In this document: piece by piece, positions 16,132 through 23,510 of the stretch
How positions within the stretch are numbered: position 1 is the first letter of the stretch
How the letters are laid out: every line of letters starts with the position of its first letter
NCBI RefSeq assembly: GCF_004101245.1
Contig: NZ_SCIN01000002.1
Span: 186,001 to 250,000, forward strand
Direction of reading: 5' to 3'
Length of the DNA: 64,000 nt
Origin: Sphingomonas sp. UV9
GTDB lineage: Bacteria; Pseudomonadota; Alphaproteobacteria; Sphingomonadales; Sphingomonadaceae
Notes under the pieces: model-generated
Database searches by the model: none
Told to the model about the DNA's origin: nothing
The model's input: only the letters and a program-made list of their open reading frames with translations
Program-made: the position numbers and the translations under genes

Positions 16132-17486
16132 GCGGGGACGGGGCGGCGCCGGTGCGCGATCCGGTGGCGGAACTGGCGATGCTGCCGCGGACGCGGGCGG
16201 ATTGGGTGCTGGGCATGCTGACCACGGCGCAGCGGCGCGAGCTGCATGATCGGTGGGCGGTGTGGGCGCATCCGGGGCAGCATCTCGGGACGGGTGCTGG
16301 CGCGGGTGCGGCGGCGGACGACTGGCGGATCTGGGTGATCCTGGCCGGACGCGGGTTCGGGAAGACGCGTGCCGGGGCGGAGTGGGTCAGCCAGGTGGCG
16401 CGGGATAATCCGGGGGCGCGGATCGCGCTGGTCGGGGCGACGATCGAGGACGTGCGGCGGGTCATGATCGAGGGGGAGAGCGGGTTGCTCGCCGTCGCGC
16501 GGGATGACGAGGATCCGGTCTGGCGGGCAGGCCTTGGCGAGCTGCGGTTTGCGAACGGGGCGTTGGCGTCGGCGTATTCGGCCGAGGCGCCGGAGGGGTT
16601 GCGCGGGCCCGAGCATCATGTGGCGTGGTGCGACGAGGTGGCGAAATGGCGCAACGGGGCTGCGACGTGGGATAACCTGATGATGGGGCTGCGGCTGGGG
16701 ACGCTGCCGCGGATCGTGGTGACGACGACGCCGCGGCCGGTGGCGTTGCTGCGGCGGATCCTCGCGCTGCCGGGGGTGGTGCGGTCGCAGGGGCGGACGC
16801 GCGATAATGTGCATCTGCCGGCGAGCTTCGTCGAGGCGGTGACGGCGTCCTATGCGGGGACGCGGCTGGGGCGGCAGGAGCTGGACGGCGAGCTGATCGA
16901 GGATGTTGCGGGGGCTTTGTGGACGCGGGATCTGGTGGAGGCTCGGCGGGTGGCTTTCGCGCCGGCGGTGACGCGGGTGGTCGTCGGGGTGGATCCGCCG
17001 GCCGGCAGTGTTTCCGGGGGGCCGGGGGATGCCTGCGGGATCGTGGTGGTGGCGCTCGGGGTCGATGGGTTTGCGTATGTGCTGGAGGATGCGAGCGTGT
17101 CCGGCGCCAGTCCGGAAGGGTGGGCTCGGGCGGTGGCCGAGTGTGCCGAGCGGCACGGCGCGGACCGGGTGATCGCGGAGGCCAACCAGGGGGGGAAGAT
17201 GGTGGGGAGCGTCCTTGCCGGGGCCGACCGCGCGATGCCGGTGAAGCTGGTGCATGCGTCGCTCGGGAAGGTGGCGCGGGCCGAGCCGGTGGCGGCTTTG
17301 TACGAGAGTGGCCGGGCCTGGCATGTGGGGGCGTTTCCGGACCTGGAGGACGAGCTTTGCGGGCTGATCGCGGGCGGCGGGTATGAGGGGCCGGGGCGGT
17401 CGCCGGATCGCGCGGATGCTCTCGTCTGGGCGATGACGGAGGTGATGCTGGGGCCGGTGCGGCGGGTTTCCGTGCGGGTTTTGTAG
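16128..17486 (+). CDS. GTA terminase large subunit (DNA packaging ATPase/nuclease)
   Basis: Motor that pumps DNA into the particle head and cuts it; RcGTA g2-type. The 452-residue protein has a Walker A box LAGRGFGKTRAGAEW near residue 75, a Walker B-like stretch with acidic end HHVAWCDEV, an arginine-rich coupling region, and a C-terminal RNase H-like nuclease part (VVVGVDPPAG with the first Asp, VIAEANQGG, and SPDRADALVWAMTE near the end). ATG 16128 overlaps the preceding stop. In GTAs the small/large subunit pair packages host DNA without strong sequence choice; whether that holds here is inference. Confidence 0.92.
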   Translation: MSGDGAAPVRDPVAELAMLPRTRADWVLGMLTTAQRRELHDRWAVWAHPGQHLGTGAGAGAAADDWRIWVILAGRGFGKTRAGAEWVSQVARDNPGARIALVGATIEDVRRVMIEGESGLLAVARDDEDPVWRAGLGELRFANGALASAYSAEAPEGLRGPEHHVAWCDEVAKWRNGAATWDNLMMGLRLGTLPRIVVTTTPRPVALLRRILALPGVVRSQGRTRDNVHLPASFVEAVTASYAGTRLGRQELDGELIEDVAGALWTRDLVEARRVAFAPAVTRVVVGVDPPAGSVSGGPGDACGIVVVALGVDGFAYVLEDASVSGASPEGWARAVAECAERHGADRVIAEANQGGKMVGSVLAGADRAMPVKLVHASLGKVARAEPVAALYESGRAWHVGAFPDLEDELCGLIAGGGYEGPGRSPDRADALVWAMTEVMLGPVRRVSVRVL

Positions 17487-17490
17487 GGTT

Positions 17491-17518
17491 CCGTTCTCCT
17501 GCGTGCGCAGGAGAACGG
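17491..17518. repeat. Palindrome between terminase and portal genes
   Basis: A perfect 13-bp stem (CCGTTCTCCTGCG / CGCAGGAGAACGG) with a 2-nt loop occupies most of the 50-bp gap. The same right arm (CGCAGGAGAACGGG) is found again at about 19408-19421, before the capsid gene. Confidence 0.8.
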
Positions 17519-17536
17519 GGACAACGGGAGATCATC

Positions 17537-18646
17537 ATGAAATTGTTCGGGTGGAAATCCGGGCGCGAGGAATCGCGGCCGGTGTTGTCGCGTGCGCTCA
17601 GCGCGCCGATGTTTGGGGATGTGCCGCAGTCGTACGAGGCGCAGGTGCGCGATGGGTATCTGCGCAATCCGATCGTGCAGCGGGCGGTGAAGCTGGTGGT
17701 CGAGGGGGTGGGATCGGCGCCGTTGCTCGCGTCGGACCCTGCGTTGATCGCGCTGGTGACGGCGCGGTCCGGGGGGCAGTCGTTGATCGAGACGGTCGTC
17801 GCGCAGATGCTGTTGCACGGGAATGCGTATGTGCAGGTGCTGCGCGACGTCGATGGCGGCGCGGCGGAGTTGTTCGCGCTGCGGCCCGAGCGGGTCGCGG
17901 TCGAGGCGGATGCGAGCGGGTGGCCGGCGGCGTATCGGTACCGCGTCGGCGAGCGGGTGACGCGGCTGCATGCGGAGGCGGTGCGGCCCGAGGTGATCCA
18001 CCTGAAGAGCTTCAATCCGGTCGATGACCATTACGGGTTGGGGTGTCTTGGCGCGGCGTCGGGAGCGGTGGCGATCCACAATGCGGCGGCGCGGTGGAAC
18101 AAGGCTTTGCTCGACAATGCGGCGCGGCCGTCCGGGGCTCTGGTGTTCGATCCGGGTGACGGCTCGGCGTTGTCGGGGGAGCAGTTCGCGCGGTTGAAGG
18201 GGGAACTGGAGGAGTCGTTCTCGGGGGCGGGGAATGCCGGGCGGCCGATGCTGCTGGAGGGCGGCCTCAGGTGGCAGGCCTTGAGCCTGTCGCCGGCGGA
18301 CATGGATTTCGTGGGGACCAAAGCGGCGGCGGCGCGGGAGATCGCGCTGGCGTTCGGGGTGCCGCCGATGCTGCTCGGGCTGCCGGGGGATAACAGCTAC
18401 GCGAATTACCGGGAGGCGAACCGCGCGCTGTGGCGTCTGGGGGTGCTGCCGATCGCGTCCGCGGTGCTGACGGGGATCGCGCAGGGGTTGAGCGGGTGGT
18501 TCGCGGGGGCGGCGATTGCGGTCGATCTCGACCGGGTGCCGGCGCTGGTCGAGGATCGCGAACGGCTCTGGGGGATGGTGAGCGGGGCGGGCTTTCTCAG
18601 TGACGGCGAGAAGCGGGCGATGCTGGATATTGCGGAGGTGGCGTGA
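17537..18646 (+). CDS. GTA/phage portal protein (HK97 family)
   Basis: Dodecameric ring at the head vertex through which DNA passes; RcGTA g3-type. The 369-residue protein carries the family's SYEAQVRDGYLRNPIVQRAV start, LHGNAYVQVLRD, VIHLKSFNPVDDHYGLG, and FGVPPMLLGLPGDNSYANY near residue 285, all characteristic of HK97-type portals. The start is ATG 17537. The stop overlaps the next small gene. It is a structural gene in a head-to-tail ordered cluster. Confidence 0.9.
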   Translation: MKLFGWKSGREESRPVLSRALSAPMFGDVPQSYEAQVRDGYLRNPIVQRAVKLVVEGVGSAPLLASDPALIALVTARSGGQSLIETVVAQMLLHGNAYVQVLRDVDGGAAELFALRPERVAVEADASGWPAAYRYRVGERVTRLHAEAVRPEVIHLKSFNPVDDHYGLGCLGAASGAVAIHNAAARWNKALLDNAARPSGALVFDPGDGSALSGEQFARLKGELEESFSGAGNAGRPMLLEGGLRWQALSLSPADMDFVGTKAAAAREIALAFGVPPMLLGLPGDNSYANYREANRALWRLGVLPIASAVLTGIAQGLSGWFAGAAIAVDLDRVPALVEDRERLWGMVSGAGFLSDGEKRAMLDIAEVA

Positions 18647-18951
18647 TGGATGGGGCGGTGTTGGCGCAGCTGATGCGGCAGGGGGCGGAGCGGGGCGTCG
18701 ATCTGGTGACGTTGCGCGCGATTGCGGAGGAGGCGGGGGAGTTGGGCGCGACGCGGGCGTTGGCGCGGGTGGCGCTCAGCGACGAGCGCGCGCGGGAGGA
18801 CGTGGCGGAGCTGCGCGAGCTGTTGGCGGCGTGGCGCGATGCGAAGCGGTCGGCGTGGAAAGCGGTCGCGGGGTGGATCGCGCGGCTGGCGATGGCGCTG
18901 ATGCTGGCGGGGCTGGCGGTGAAACTGGGGTTCGCCGCGTGGCTGAAGTGA
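18646..18951 (+). CDS. DUF6127-like small GTA-cluster protein
   Basis: A 101-residue protein sitting between portal and prohead protease, the place where sphingomonad GTA clusters carry a small protein of the DUF6127 type. It is largely helical and acidic/basic in the middle (LRAIAEEAGELGATRALARVA), ending in one hydrophobic segment (LAMALMLAGLAVKLGFAAW), so it is probably membrane-associated or packs in a helical bundle. ATG 18646 overlaps the portal stop (TGATG); a GTG one codon earlier is possible. No function is known. Confidence 0.6.
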   Translation: MDGAVLAQLMRQGAERGVDLVTLRAIAEEAGELGATRALARVALSDERAREDVAELRELLAAWRDAKRSAWKAVAGWIARLAMALMLAGLAVKLGFAAWLK

Positions 18952-19337
18952 GGCCCGGCGAGACGGTGGCCTTTGCCGGGTATGCGGCGGTGTTCGATGT
19001 GGTCGACCGCGCGGGGGATATAGTTCGGCGAGGAGCCTTTGCCGGGGCTCGCGTGGTGCCTTTGTTGTGGCAGCATCGGGGGGCGGCCGTGGGCTCGCTG
19101 TCCTTCGTCGGGGAGGATGCTCGCGGGTTGCGGGTGGAGGGGATGGTCGAGGATCGGGAGGTCGCTCGGCTGGTGCGGTCGGGGGCGATTGCGGGGTTGT
19201 CGGTGGGGTATCGCGCGACCTCCGTGCGGCAGGGAGTGCGGCGGGAATTGCTGGCAGTGGAGCTGGTCGAGGTGAGTCTGGTGGCGGTGCCGATGCAGGC
19301 TTTGGCGCGGGTCGAACTGGTCGACATCCTGGCGTGA
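18939..19337 (+). CDS. GTA prohead protease (HK97 family)
   Basis: Serine protease that trims the capsid protein during head maturation; RcGTA g4-type. The 132-residue product contains FAGYAAVFDVVDRAGDIV, the catalytic His in VPLLWQH and the Ser in IAGLSVGYRA, and ELVEVSLVAVPMQ near the end, in the usual order. The start is GTG at 18939 (or GTG 18948, which overlaps the preceding stop as GTGA). It is short compared with HK97 gp4 but usual for GTA clusters. Confidence 0.85.
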   Translation: MAEVRPGETVAFAGYAAVFDVVDRAGDIVRRGAFAGARVVPLLWQHRGAAVGSLSFVGEDARGLRVEGMVEDREVARLVRSGAIAGLSVGYRATSVRQGVRRELLAVELVEVSLVAVPMQALARVELVDILA

Positions 19338-19342
19338 TCGTT

Positions 19343-19505
19343 TTCCTGCGGAGGCAGGAATCCAGGGTGGAGGGGTGAGACGCGTGTGATCCTGGGCTCC
19401 TGCGTTCGCAGGAGAACGGGGCGGTTCCGAGCCTCATGCCCCTCACCCTCCCACGCGCGAAGGGCGCGCGGGCCCCTCCCTCTCCCCTGGAGGGAGAGGG
19501 TTTTT
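19343..19505. repeat. Cluster of palindromic repeats before the capsid gene
   Basis: Two hairpins facing each other (TTTTCCTGC...GCAGGAA near 19343-19362, and CTCCTGCG-TT-CGCAGGAG near 19400-19415) are followed by the pyrimidine-rich element (CCTCACCCTCCCACGCGCGA to GGAGAGGG, 19441-19500), which contains CCCTCTCCC/GGGAGAGGG followed by five T. The same family recurs before g6, g10, g12 and g13. Confidence 0.75.
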
Positions 19506-19516
19506 AGGTTTCACGA

Positions 19517-19540
19517 GGCGTCCTGCGGGGCGCCTTTTTT
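19517..19540 (+). terminator. Intrinsic terminator-like hairpin inside the GTA cluster
   Basis: Stem GGCGTCC (19517-19523) pairs with GGGGCGCC (19527-19534) across a TGC loop, with one G-U pair, and is followed by six T (19535-19540). It has the full form of a rho-independent terminator but lies only 24 bp before the capsid start, in the middle of a co-directional structural cluster. Confidence 0.6.
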
Positions 19541-19563
19541 CGTTCCATGCGAGGAGATGACTG

Positions 19564-20565
19564 ATGGGTGTTGTTGACCGGCCGGTGTTGGAGGGGGCTT
19601 CCCCCTTGGCTCAGAATGCGGCGTTTGCGGGGTTCGTGCGGACCGGCGCTACGCTGGAGATGAAGGCGTTCACGGGGGTGACGGGGGACGCGGGCGGCTT
19701 TGCGGTGCCGCGCGAGATCGATGCGCAGATCGATACGCTGTTGAAGGGCATTTCGCCGATCCGGGGAATCGCCAATGTCGTGAAGGTGGGCTCGGCCGGG
19801 TATCGCAAGCTCGTTACCACGGGCGGTACGCCGTCCGGCTGGGCGGCGGAGAATGCGGCGCGGCCGGAGACGGCGACGCCGGTGTTCGTCGAGATCGCGC
19901 CGCCGGCGGGCGAGCTGTATGCCAATCCTTCGGCGAGCCAGGCGATGCTCGACGACGCGGCGTTCGATGTCGAGGAGTGGCTGGCGGGCGAGATCGCGAT
20001 GGAGTTCGCCAAGGCCGAGGGGGCGGCGTTCGTGTCGGGGTCGGGTGTCAGCCGGCCGAAGGGGTTCCTGACGCAGCCGACCGCGGCGACGGCGGACGGC
20101 GTGCGGGCGTTCGGGACGGTGCAGTATCTCGCGAGCGGTACCGCGGGCGACTTTTCGGCCAGTCCGCAGGAGCGGCTGATCGATCTCGTCCAGTCGTTGC
20201 GCGGGCCGTATCGGCAGGGCGCGAGCTTTGTCATGAATGCGGCGACGCTGGCGCGGATCCGCAAGTTCAAGACGACCGATGGCGCGTTCGTGTGGGCGCC
20301 GTCGCTGGCGGCGGGGGTGCCGGCGACGCTGCTCGGCTATCCGGTGATCGAGGCGGAGGACATGCCCGATATCGCCGCCAACGCGCTGGCGATCGCGTTC
20401 GGCAACTTCAAGGCGGGGTACATCATCGCCGAGCGCACCGAGACGGGGATCCTGCGCGATCCGTATTCGAACAAGCCGTTCGTGAACTTCTACGCGACCA
20501 AGCGGGTCGGTGGGTGCGTGACGAACTCCGAGGCGATCAAGCTGATGAAGTTCTCGGTGGCTTGA
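19564..20565 (+). CDS. GTA/phage major capsid protein (HK97 fold)
   Basis: Main shell protein of the particle; RcGTA g5-type. The 333-residue product has the family's GGFAVPREIDAQID, IANVVKVGSAGYRKLV, GWAAENAARPET, and SGSGVSRPKGFL segments, and a C-terminal P-domain/A-domain part (AFGNFKAGYIIAERTET, DPYSNKPFVNFYATKRVGG). The N-terminal region before GGFAVP is only about 50 residues, so the scaffold-like delta domain is short. GAGGAG lies just before ATG 19564. The protease two genes upstream is its likely processing enzyme. Confidence 0.9.
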   Translation: MGVVDRPVLEGASPLAQNAAFAGFVRTGATLEMKAFTGVTGDAGGFAVPREIDAQIDTLLKGISPIRGIANVVKVGSAGYRKLVTTGGTPSGWAAENAARPETATPVFVEIAPPAGELYANPSASQAMLDDAAFDVEEWLAGEIAMEFAKAEGAAFVSGSGVSRPKGFLTQPTAATADGVRAFGTVQYLASGTAGDFSASPQERLIDLVQSLRGPYRQGASFVMNAATLARIRKFKTTDGAFVWAPSLAAGVPATLLGYPVIEAEDMPDIAANALAIAFGNFKAGYIIAERTETGILRDPYSNKPFVNFYATKRVGGCVTNSEAIKLMKFSVA

Positions 20566-20573
20566 GTGCTCGT

Positions 20574-20710
20574 CCCTCTCCCCGTCGGGGAGAGGGACTG
20601 AGGAGCCGTGGGGGCGGGAGGGTGAGGGCACGTGCTTTGGTGGGCGTGCCCTCACCCTCCCACGACTTCGTCGCGGGCCCCTCCCTCTCCCCGGAGGGAG
20701 AGGGGTTAAG
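20574..20710. repeat. Palindromic repeat between capsid and g6
   Basis: A hairpin CCCTCTCCCC-GTC-GGGGAGAGGG (20574-20597) is followed by inverted copies of GGGAGGGTGAGGGCACG and CGTGCCCTCACCCTCCC and a second hairpin CCCTCTCCCC-GGAGGGAGAGGGG (to 20706). Organisation and sequence match the element at 22095-22235. Confidence 0.8.
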
Positions 20711-20725
20711 TTTGGGAGATCTGGC

Positions 20726-21286
20726 ATGGGTGGGTCGGCGATTTCTGCCGGGGTGATCGCTGAGGTGGTCGTCGCGGCACGGGCTTTGTTGCGCGTGGAG
20801 AGTGGCGAGGACGCGGTGCTCGCGCGGTTGGCGCAGACCGCGTTGCTGCTGGCGGAGGCGTATCTGGGGGCGGCGGTGATCGCGCGGCCGTTCGAGGATG
20901 TGGTGACCAGTGCGGCAGGGTGGCAGCGGCTGATGGTCGCGCCGGTTGCGGCGATTGCCGGGGTGACCGGGTTGCCGGCCGAGGGCGCGCCGTTCGTCTT
21001 GGGGGTCGGGGCGTATGCGGTCGATATCGATGCGGATGGCGTTGGGTGGGTGCGGGTGATCGCGGCGGGCTCTGCGGGGCGGGTGGCGGTCGCGTATTCG
21101 GCTGGGCTGGCGGTGACGTTCGAGGCGGTGCCGGCGCCGATCGCGCAAGGGGTGGCGATGCTGGTCGCGCATCTGTTCGATCACCGCGAGAGCGACGTCG
21201 CGCCGCCGGCGGCGGTGGCGGCGTTGTGGCGGCCGTATCGGCGGATGCGGCTTGGCTTGGCGTTGCACCCGAGAGCTTTGGCATGA
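20726..21286 (+). CDS. GTA head-tail connector (gp6-like)
   Basis: Predicted adaptor that joins the portal ring to the neck; RcGTA g6-type. The 186-residue protein starts with a helical gp6-like region (VIAEVVVAARALLRVES, then LLLAEAYLGAAVI) and continues with a beta-rich insert (APVAAIAGVTGLPAEG, AVDIDADGVGWV) before a helical end (APIAQGVAMLVAHLFDHRE, RMRLG). This layout is usual for alphaproteobacterial GTA adaptors. ATG 20726 is preceded by a repeat element. The stop overlaps the next gene. Confidence 0.75.
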   Translation: MGGSAISAGVIAEVVVAARALLRVESGEDAVLARLAQTALLLAEAYLGAAVIARPFEDVVTSAAGWQRLMVAPVAAIAGVTGLPAEGAPFVLGVGAYAVDIDADGVGWVRVIAAGSAGRVAVAYSAGLAVTFEAVPAPIAQGVAMLVAHLFDHRESDVAPPAAVAALWRPYRRMRLGLALHPRALA

Positions 21287-21666
21287 GTGCGCGGGTGGTT
21301 TTGCAGGCGGCTCTGGTGGCGCGGTTGAACGCGGTGCTGGCGGTGAGCGTGTTCGATGCGCCGCCGGTGCGCGGGGGGCTGCCGTACGCGGTGGTCGACG
21401 AGCCGGTGCTGTCGGACTGGAGCACCAAGAGCTGGAGCGGGCGGGAGGGGCGCGTCGTGCTGACGCTGTTCGATGGCGGGGAGCGGCCGGTTCGGCTGCG
21501 CGCGCTGTTGGCGGCGGCGGAGGAGGGGCTCGACGCGCTCGATCCCGATCTGGGCGAGGGGTGGCGGGCGGTGCGTGTGGCGCTGGTGCGGTCTCGCGTG
21601 CTGCGGGTCGGCGATCGGTGGCGCGGGACGGCTGAGTTTCTGGTGCGGATGTACCGCGATATCTGA
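21283..21666 (+). CDS. GTA tail terminator, DUF3168 family
   Basis: Predicted tail-completion ring protein; RcGTA g8-type. The 127-residue protein shows DUF3168 features: an N-terminal helix (LQAALVARLNAVLAVSVFD), PYAVVDEPVLSDWSTKSW, REGRVVLTLFDGGERPVRLRA, and the end WRGTAEFLVRMYRDI. ATG 21283 overlaps the connector stop (ATGA). It follows g6 directly, so the head-closure gene found in other GTA clusters (g7) has no space here. Confidence 0.82.
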   Translation: MSARVVLQAALVARLNAVLAVSVFDAPPVRGGLPYAVVDEPVLSDWSTKSWSGREGRVVLTLFDGGERPVRLRALLAAAEEGLDALDPDLGEGWRAVRVALVRSRVLRVGDRWRGTAEFLVRMYRDI

Positions 21667-21677
21667 AGGGAGCTGAC

Positions 21678-22085
21678 ATGGCGGTGGAGAAGGGGAGTGC
21701 GTTCCTGCTGAAGGTGGGGAACGGGGCGGCGCCGGTCGTCTATGCGACGGTGGCGGGGCTGCGGACGACGCAGATGTCGGTGAATGGCGAGGCGATCGTC
21801 GTCACGACCAAGGATTCGGGCGGGTGGCGGCAGTTGCTGTCGGGGGCCGGGGTCCGGAGTGTTTCGGTGTCGGGGGCTGGCGTCTTTACCGGGTCGGTGG
21901 CGGAGTTGCGGGTGAAGGCCAGCGCGCTGTCGGGCGTGCTCGATGACTATCGGCTGGCGTTCGAGGGGGGCGATACGATGACGGGGAAGTTCCTCGTGTC
22001 GCGGCTGGACTATGCCGGGGATTTCAATGGGGAGCGGTCCTACACGCTGAGTTTGGAGAGTTCCGGGGCGGTTGTTGTGGGGTGA
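21678..22085 (+). CDS. GTA major tail protein (TP901-1 type)
   Basis: Forms the tail tube; RcGTA g9-type. The 135-residue protein has the KGSAFLLKVGN start, AGLRTTQMSVNGEAIVVTTKDSGG, WRQLLSGAGVRSVSVSGAGVF and GKFLVSRLDYAGDFNGERSY, which together are typical of the TP901-1/GTA tail-tube family. An SD-like AAGGGAG lies before ATG 21678. Confidence 0.88.
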   Translation: MAVEKGSAFLLKVGNGAAPVVYATVAGLRTTQMSVNGEAIVVTTKDSGGWRQLLSGAGVRSVSVSGAGVFTGSVAELRVKASALSGVLDDYRLAFEGGDTMTGKFLVSRLDYAGDFNGERSYTLSLESSGAVVVG

Positions 22086-22094
22086 TTTTCTCAA

Positions 22095-22235
22095 CCCTCT
22101 CCCCTTGGGGGAGAGGGAAGGAGGAGCGGTAGCGACGGGAGGGTGAGGGCACGGTGTTTGGTGGGCGTGCCCTCACCCTCCCACGCTTCGCGCGGGCCCC
22201 TCCCTCTCCCCTGCAGGGAGAGGGTTTTTGGGAGA
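22095..22235. repeat. Palindromic repeat with T-run before g10
   Basis: A hairpin CCCTCTCCCC-TTGG-GGGAGAGGG (about 22094-22117), inverted copies of GAGGGTGAGGGCACG/CGTGCCCTCACCCTC, then CCCTCTCCCC-TGCA-GGGAGAGGG followed by five T (to 22231). The closing hairpin plus T-run has the form of an intrinsic terminator 10 bp before the next gene. Confidence 0.78.
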
Positions 22236-22241
22236 TTTCTT

Positions 22242-22556
22242 ATGACGGATCTGGCGAATGCGGTTCGGGGGGAGGCTTCTCTTCGGGTCGCGGGGGAGAT
22301 GCTTGTTTTGCGACCCAGTTTTCAGGCGCTGGTCGCGGCTGAGAGCGAGCTGGGGCCTTTGTTCGCGCTCGTCGAGCGGGCCGCGGAAGGGAAGCTTGGG
22401 ATCGGGGAGATGGTGGGGCTGTTCTGGCATTGTCTGCGCGAGTGTCCCGAAGGGGTTACTCGGGAGCGGCTTGGCGAGGCGGTGGTGGAGGCGGGGCTGG
22501 CGGCGATGACGCCGGTGCTGCGGGTGCTGTTGCGGCAGATCCTGGCGGGCAAGTGA
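22242..22556 (+). CDS. GTA family protein g10-like (tail assembly)
   Basis: Small protein of 104 residues at the place of RcGTA g10, a gene transfer agent family linked to tail assembly. It begins TDLANAVRGEASLRVAGEM and has the hallmark LRPSFQALVAAESELGPLFAL, then KLGIGEMVGLFWHC near residue 60. ATG 22242 is used; the open frame extends into the upstream repeat but has no family-like sequence there. The stop overlaps the next gene (GTGA). Confidence 0.75.
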   Translation: MTDLANAVRGEASLRVAGEMLVLRPSFQALVAAESELGPLFALVERAAEGKLGIGEMVGLFWHCLRECPEGVTRERLGEAVVEAGLAAMTPVLRVLLRQILAGK

Positions 22557-22744
22557 CGTTTTCCGAGAGCGCCGCGCGGCTTGCCGGGTTTGCGGGGGCG
22601 GTGTTGGGGTGGGCGCCGGAGGTGTTCTGGCGGGCGACGCCGGCGGAATTGGCGGGGGTCGTGGGGGCGCTGGTCGGCGAGGCGGAGACGCCGCCCGATG
22701 CGTCGACGATCGCGCGGTTGAGGGGGGCTTTTCCTGATGGATGA
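22553..22744 (+). CDS. Phage tail assembly chaperone-like (g10.1)
   Basis: A 63-residue protein starting at GTG 22553, which overlaps the g10 stop. It contains FAGAVLGWAPEVFWRATPAE, the typical core of the short tail assembly chaperone encoded between g10 and the tape measure in alphaproteobacterial GTAs. In phages such chaperones coat the tape measure before tube assembly. It overlaps the tape measure gene by 8 bp. Confidence 0.72.
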   Translation: MTFSESAARLAGFAGAVLGWAPEVFWRATPAELAGVVGALVGEAETPPDASTIARLRGAFPDG

Positions 22745-23282
22745 TGATCTTGAACCGGCGCTGGTGAGCGTTCGGGTGGGTACGGCCGGGTTTGCGCGCG
22801 ATGTCGCGTCGATGCGGGAGGAACTGGAAAGCGTGCTGGGGAGCGGGGCCGAGCGGGCTTCGCTGCGGGTCGAGGCGGGGCTGTTGCGCGCGGTTCGGTC
22901 GGGGAAGCTGGGGTTCGAGGAACTGAAGGGCGTCGCTCTGTCGGCGTTGGATGCGATCGCTTCGGCGGCGTTGAAGGCCGGGGTGCAGTCGGTGCTGGGC
23001 GGCGGCGGTTTGAGTGGCGCGCTGGCCGGGTTGGTCGGCGGGTTGCCGGGGCGGGCGACCGGCGGACCGGTGTCGCCGGGGCGGGCGTATGTTGTCGGGG
23101 AGCGGGGGGCGGAGGTGTTCGTGCCTACTTCCAGCGGGCAGGTCGTTGCGGCTGGCGGCGGGGTTCGGGAGGTTCGGGTCGCGATCACGGTGAACGCTGC
23201 TGCCGGGGGTGCGCCCGGGGTTTTGGCGCAGTCGAGCCGGCAAGTGGCGCGCGCGGTGAAGGCGGCGCTTGCGGTGGAGTGA
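22737..23282 (+). CDS. GTA tail tape measure protein (short)
   Basis: Sets tail length and is expelled during DNA delivery; RcGTA g11-type. The 181-residue protein has a helical N-terminus (GFARDVASMREELESVLGS) and a Gly-rich C-terminal segment with GRATGGPVSPGRAYVVGERGAEVFVP, the signature shared by tape-measure ends. The small size implies a short tail, as for other GTAs. ATG 22737 lies inside the previous gene's end. Confidence 0.8.
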   Translation: MDDDLEPALVSVRVGTAGFARDVASMREELESVLGSGAERASLRVEAGLLRAVRSGKLGFEELKGVALSALDAIASAALKAGVQSVLGGGGLSGALAGLVGGLPGRATGGPVSPGRAYVVGERGAEVFVPTSSGQVVAAGGGVREVRVAITVNAAAGGAPGVLAQSSRQVARAVKAALAVE

Positions 23283-23495
23283 CGATGTTGGAGCAGGTGG
23301 CATTCGTCATGCCGGGCTTGTTCCGGCATCCACCGTTGCGCTTGGCCGTCGGCCGTTGATTCGCGGCACGGTGGACCCCGGAACAAGTCCGGGGTGAGGG
23401 GGCTTTGGGGTGGGCGTTCCTACCCTCACGCCCCTCACCCTCCTACGCGCAAAGGCCGCACGGGCCCCTGCCTCTCCCCGGAGGGGCGAGGGACA
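23283..23495. repeat. Composite repeat region between tape measure and g12
   Basis: Contains a large inverted pair built on GCCGGGCTTGTTCCGGCATC and GGACCCCGGAACAAGTCCGG (23310-23396), followed by the pyrimidine-rich family element ending in CCTCTCCCCGGAGGGGCGAG (about 23437-23491). At least two different repeat families have landed in the same 200-bp gap. No gene is visible. Confidence 0.75.
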
Positions 23496-23510
23496 CAAGA
23501 GGAGGACTTT

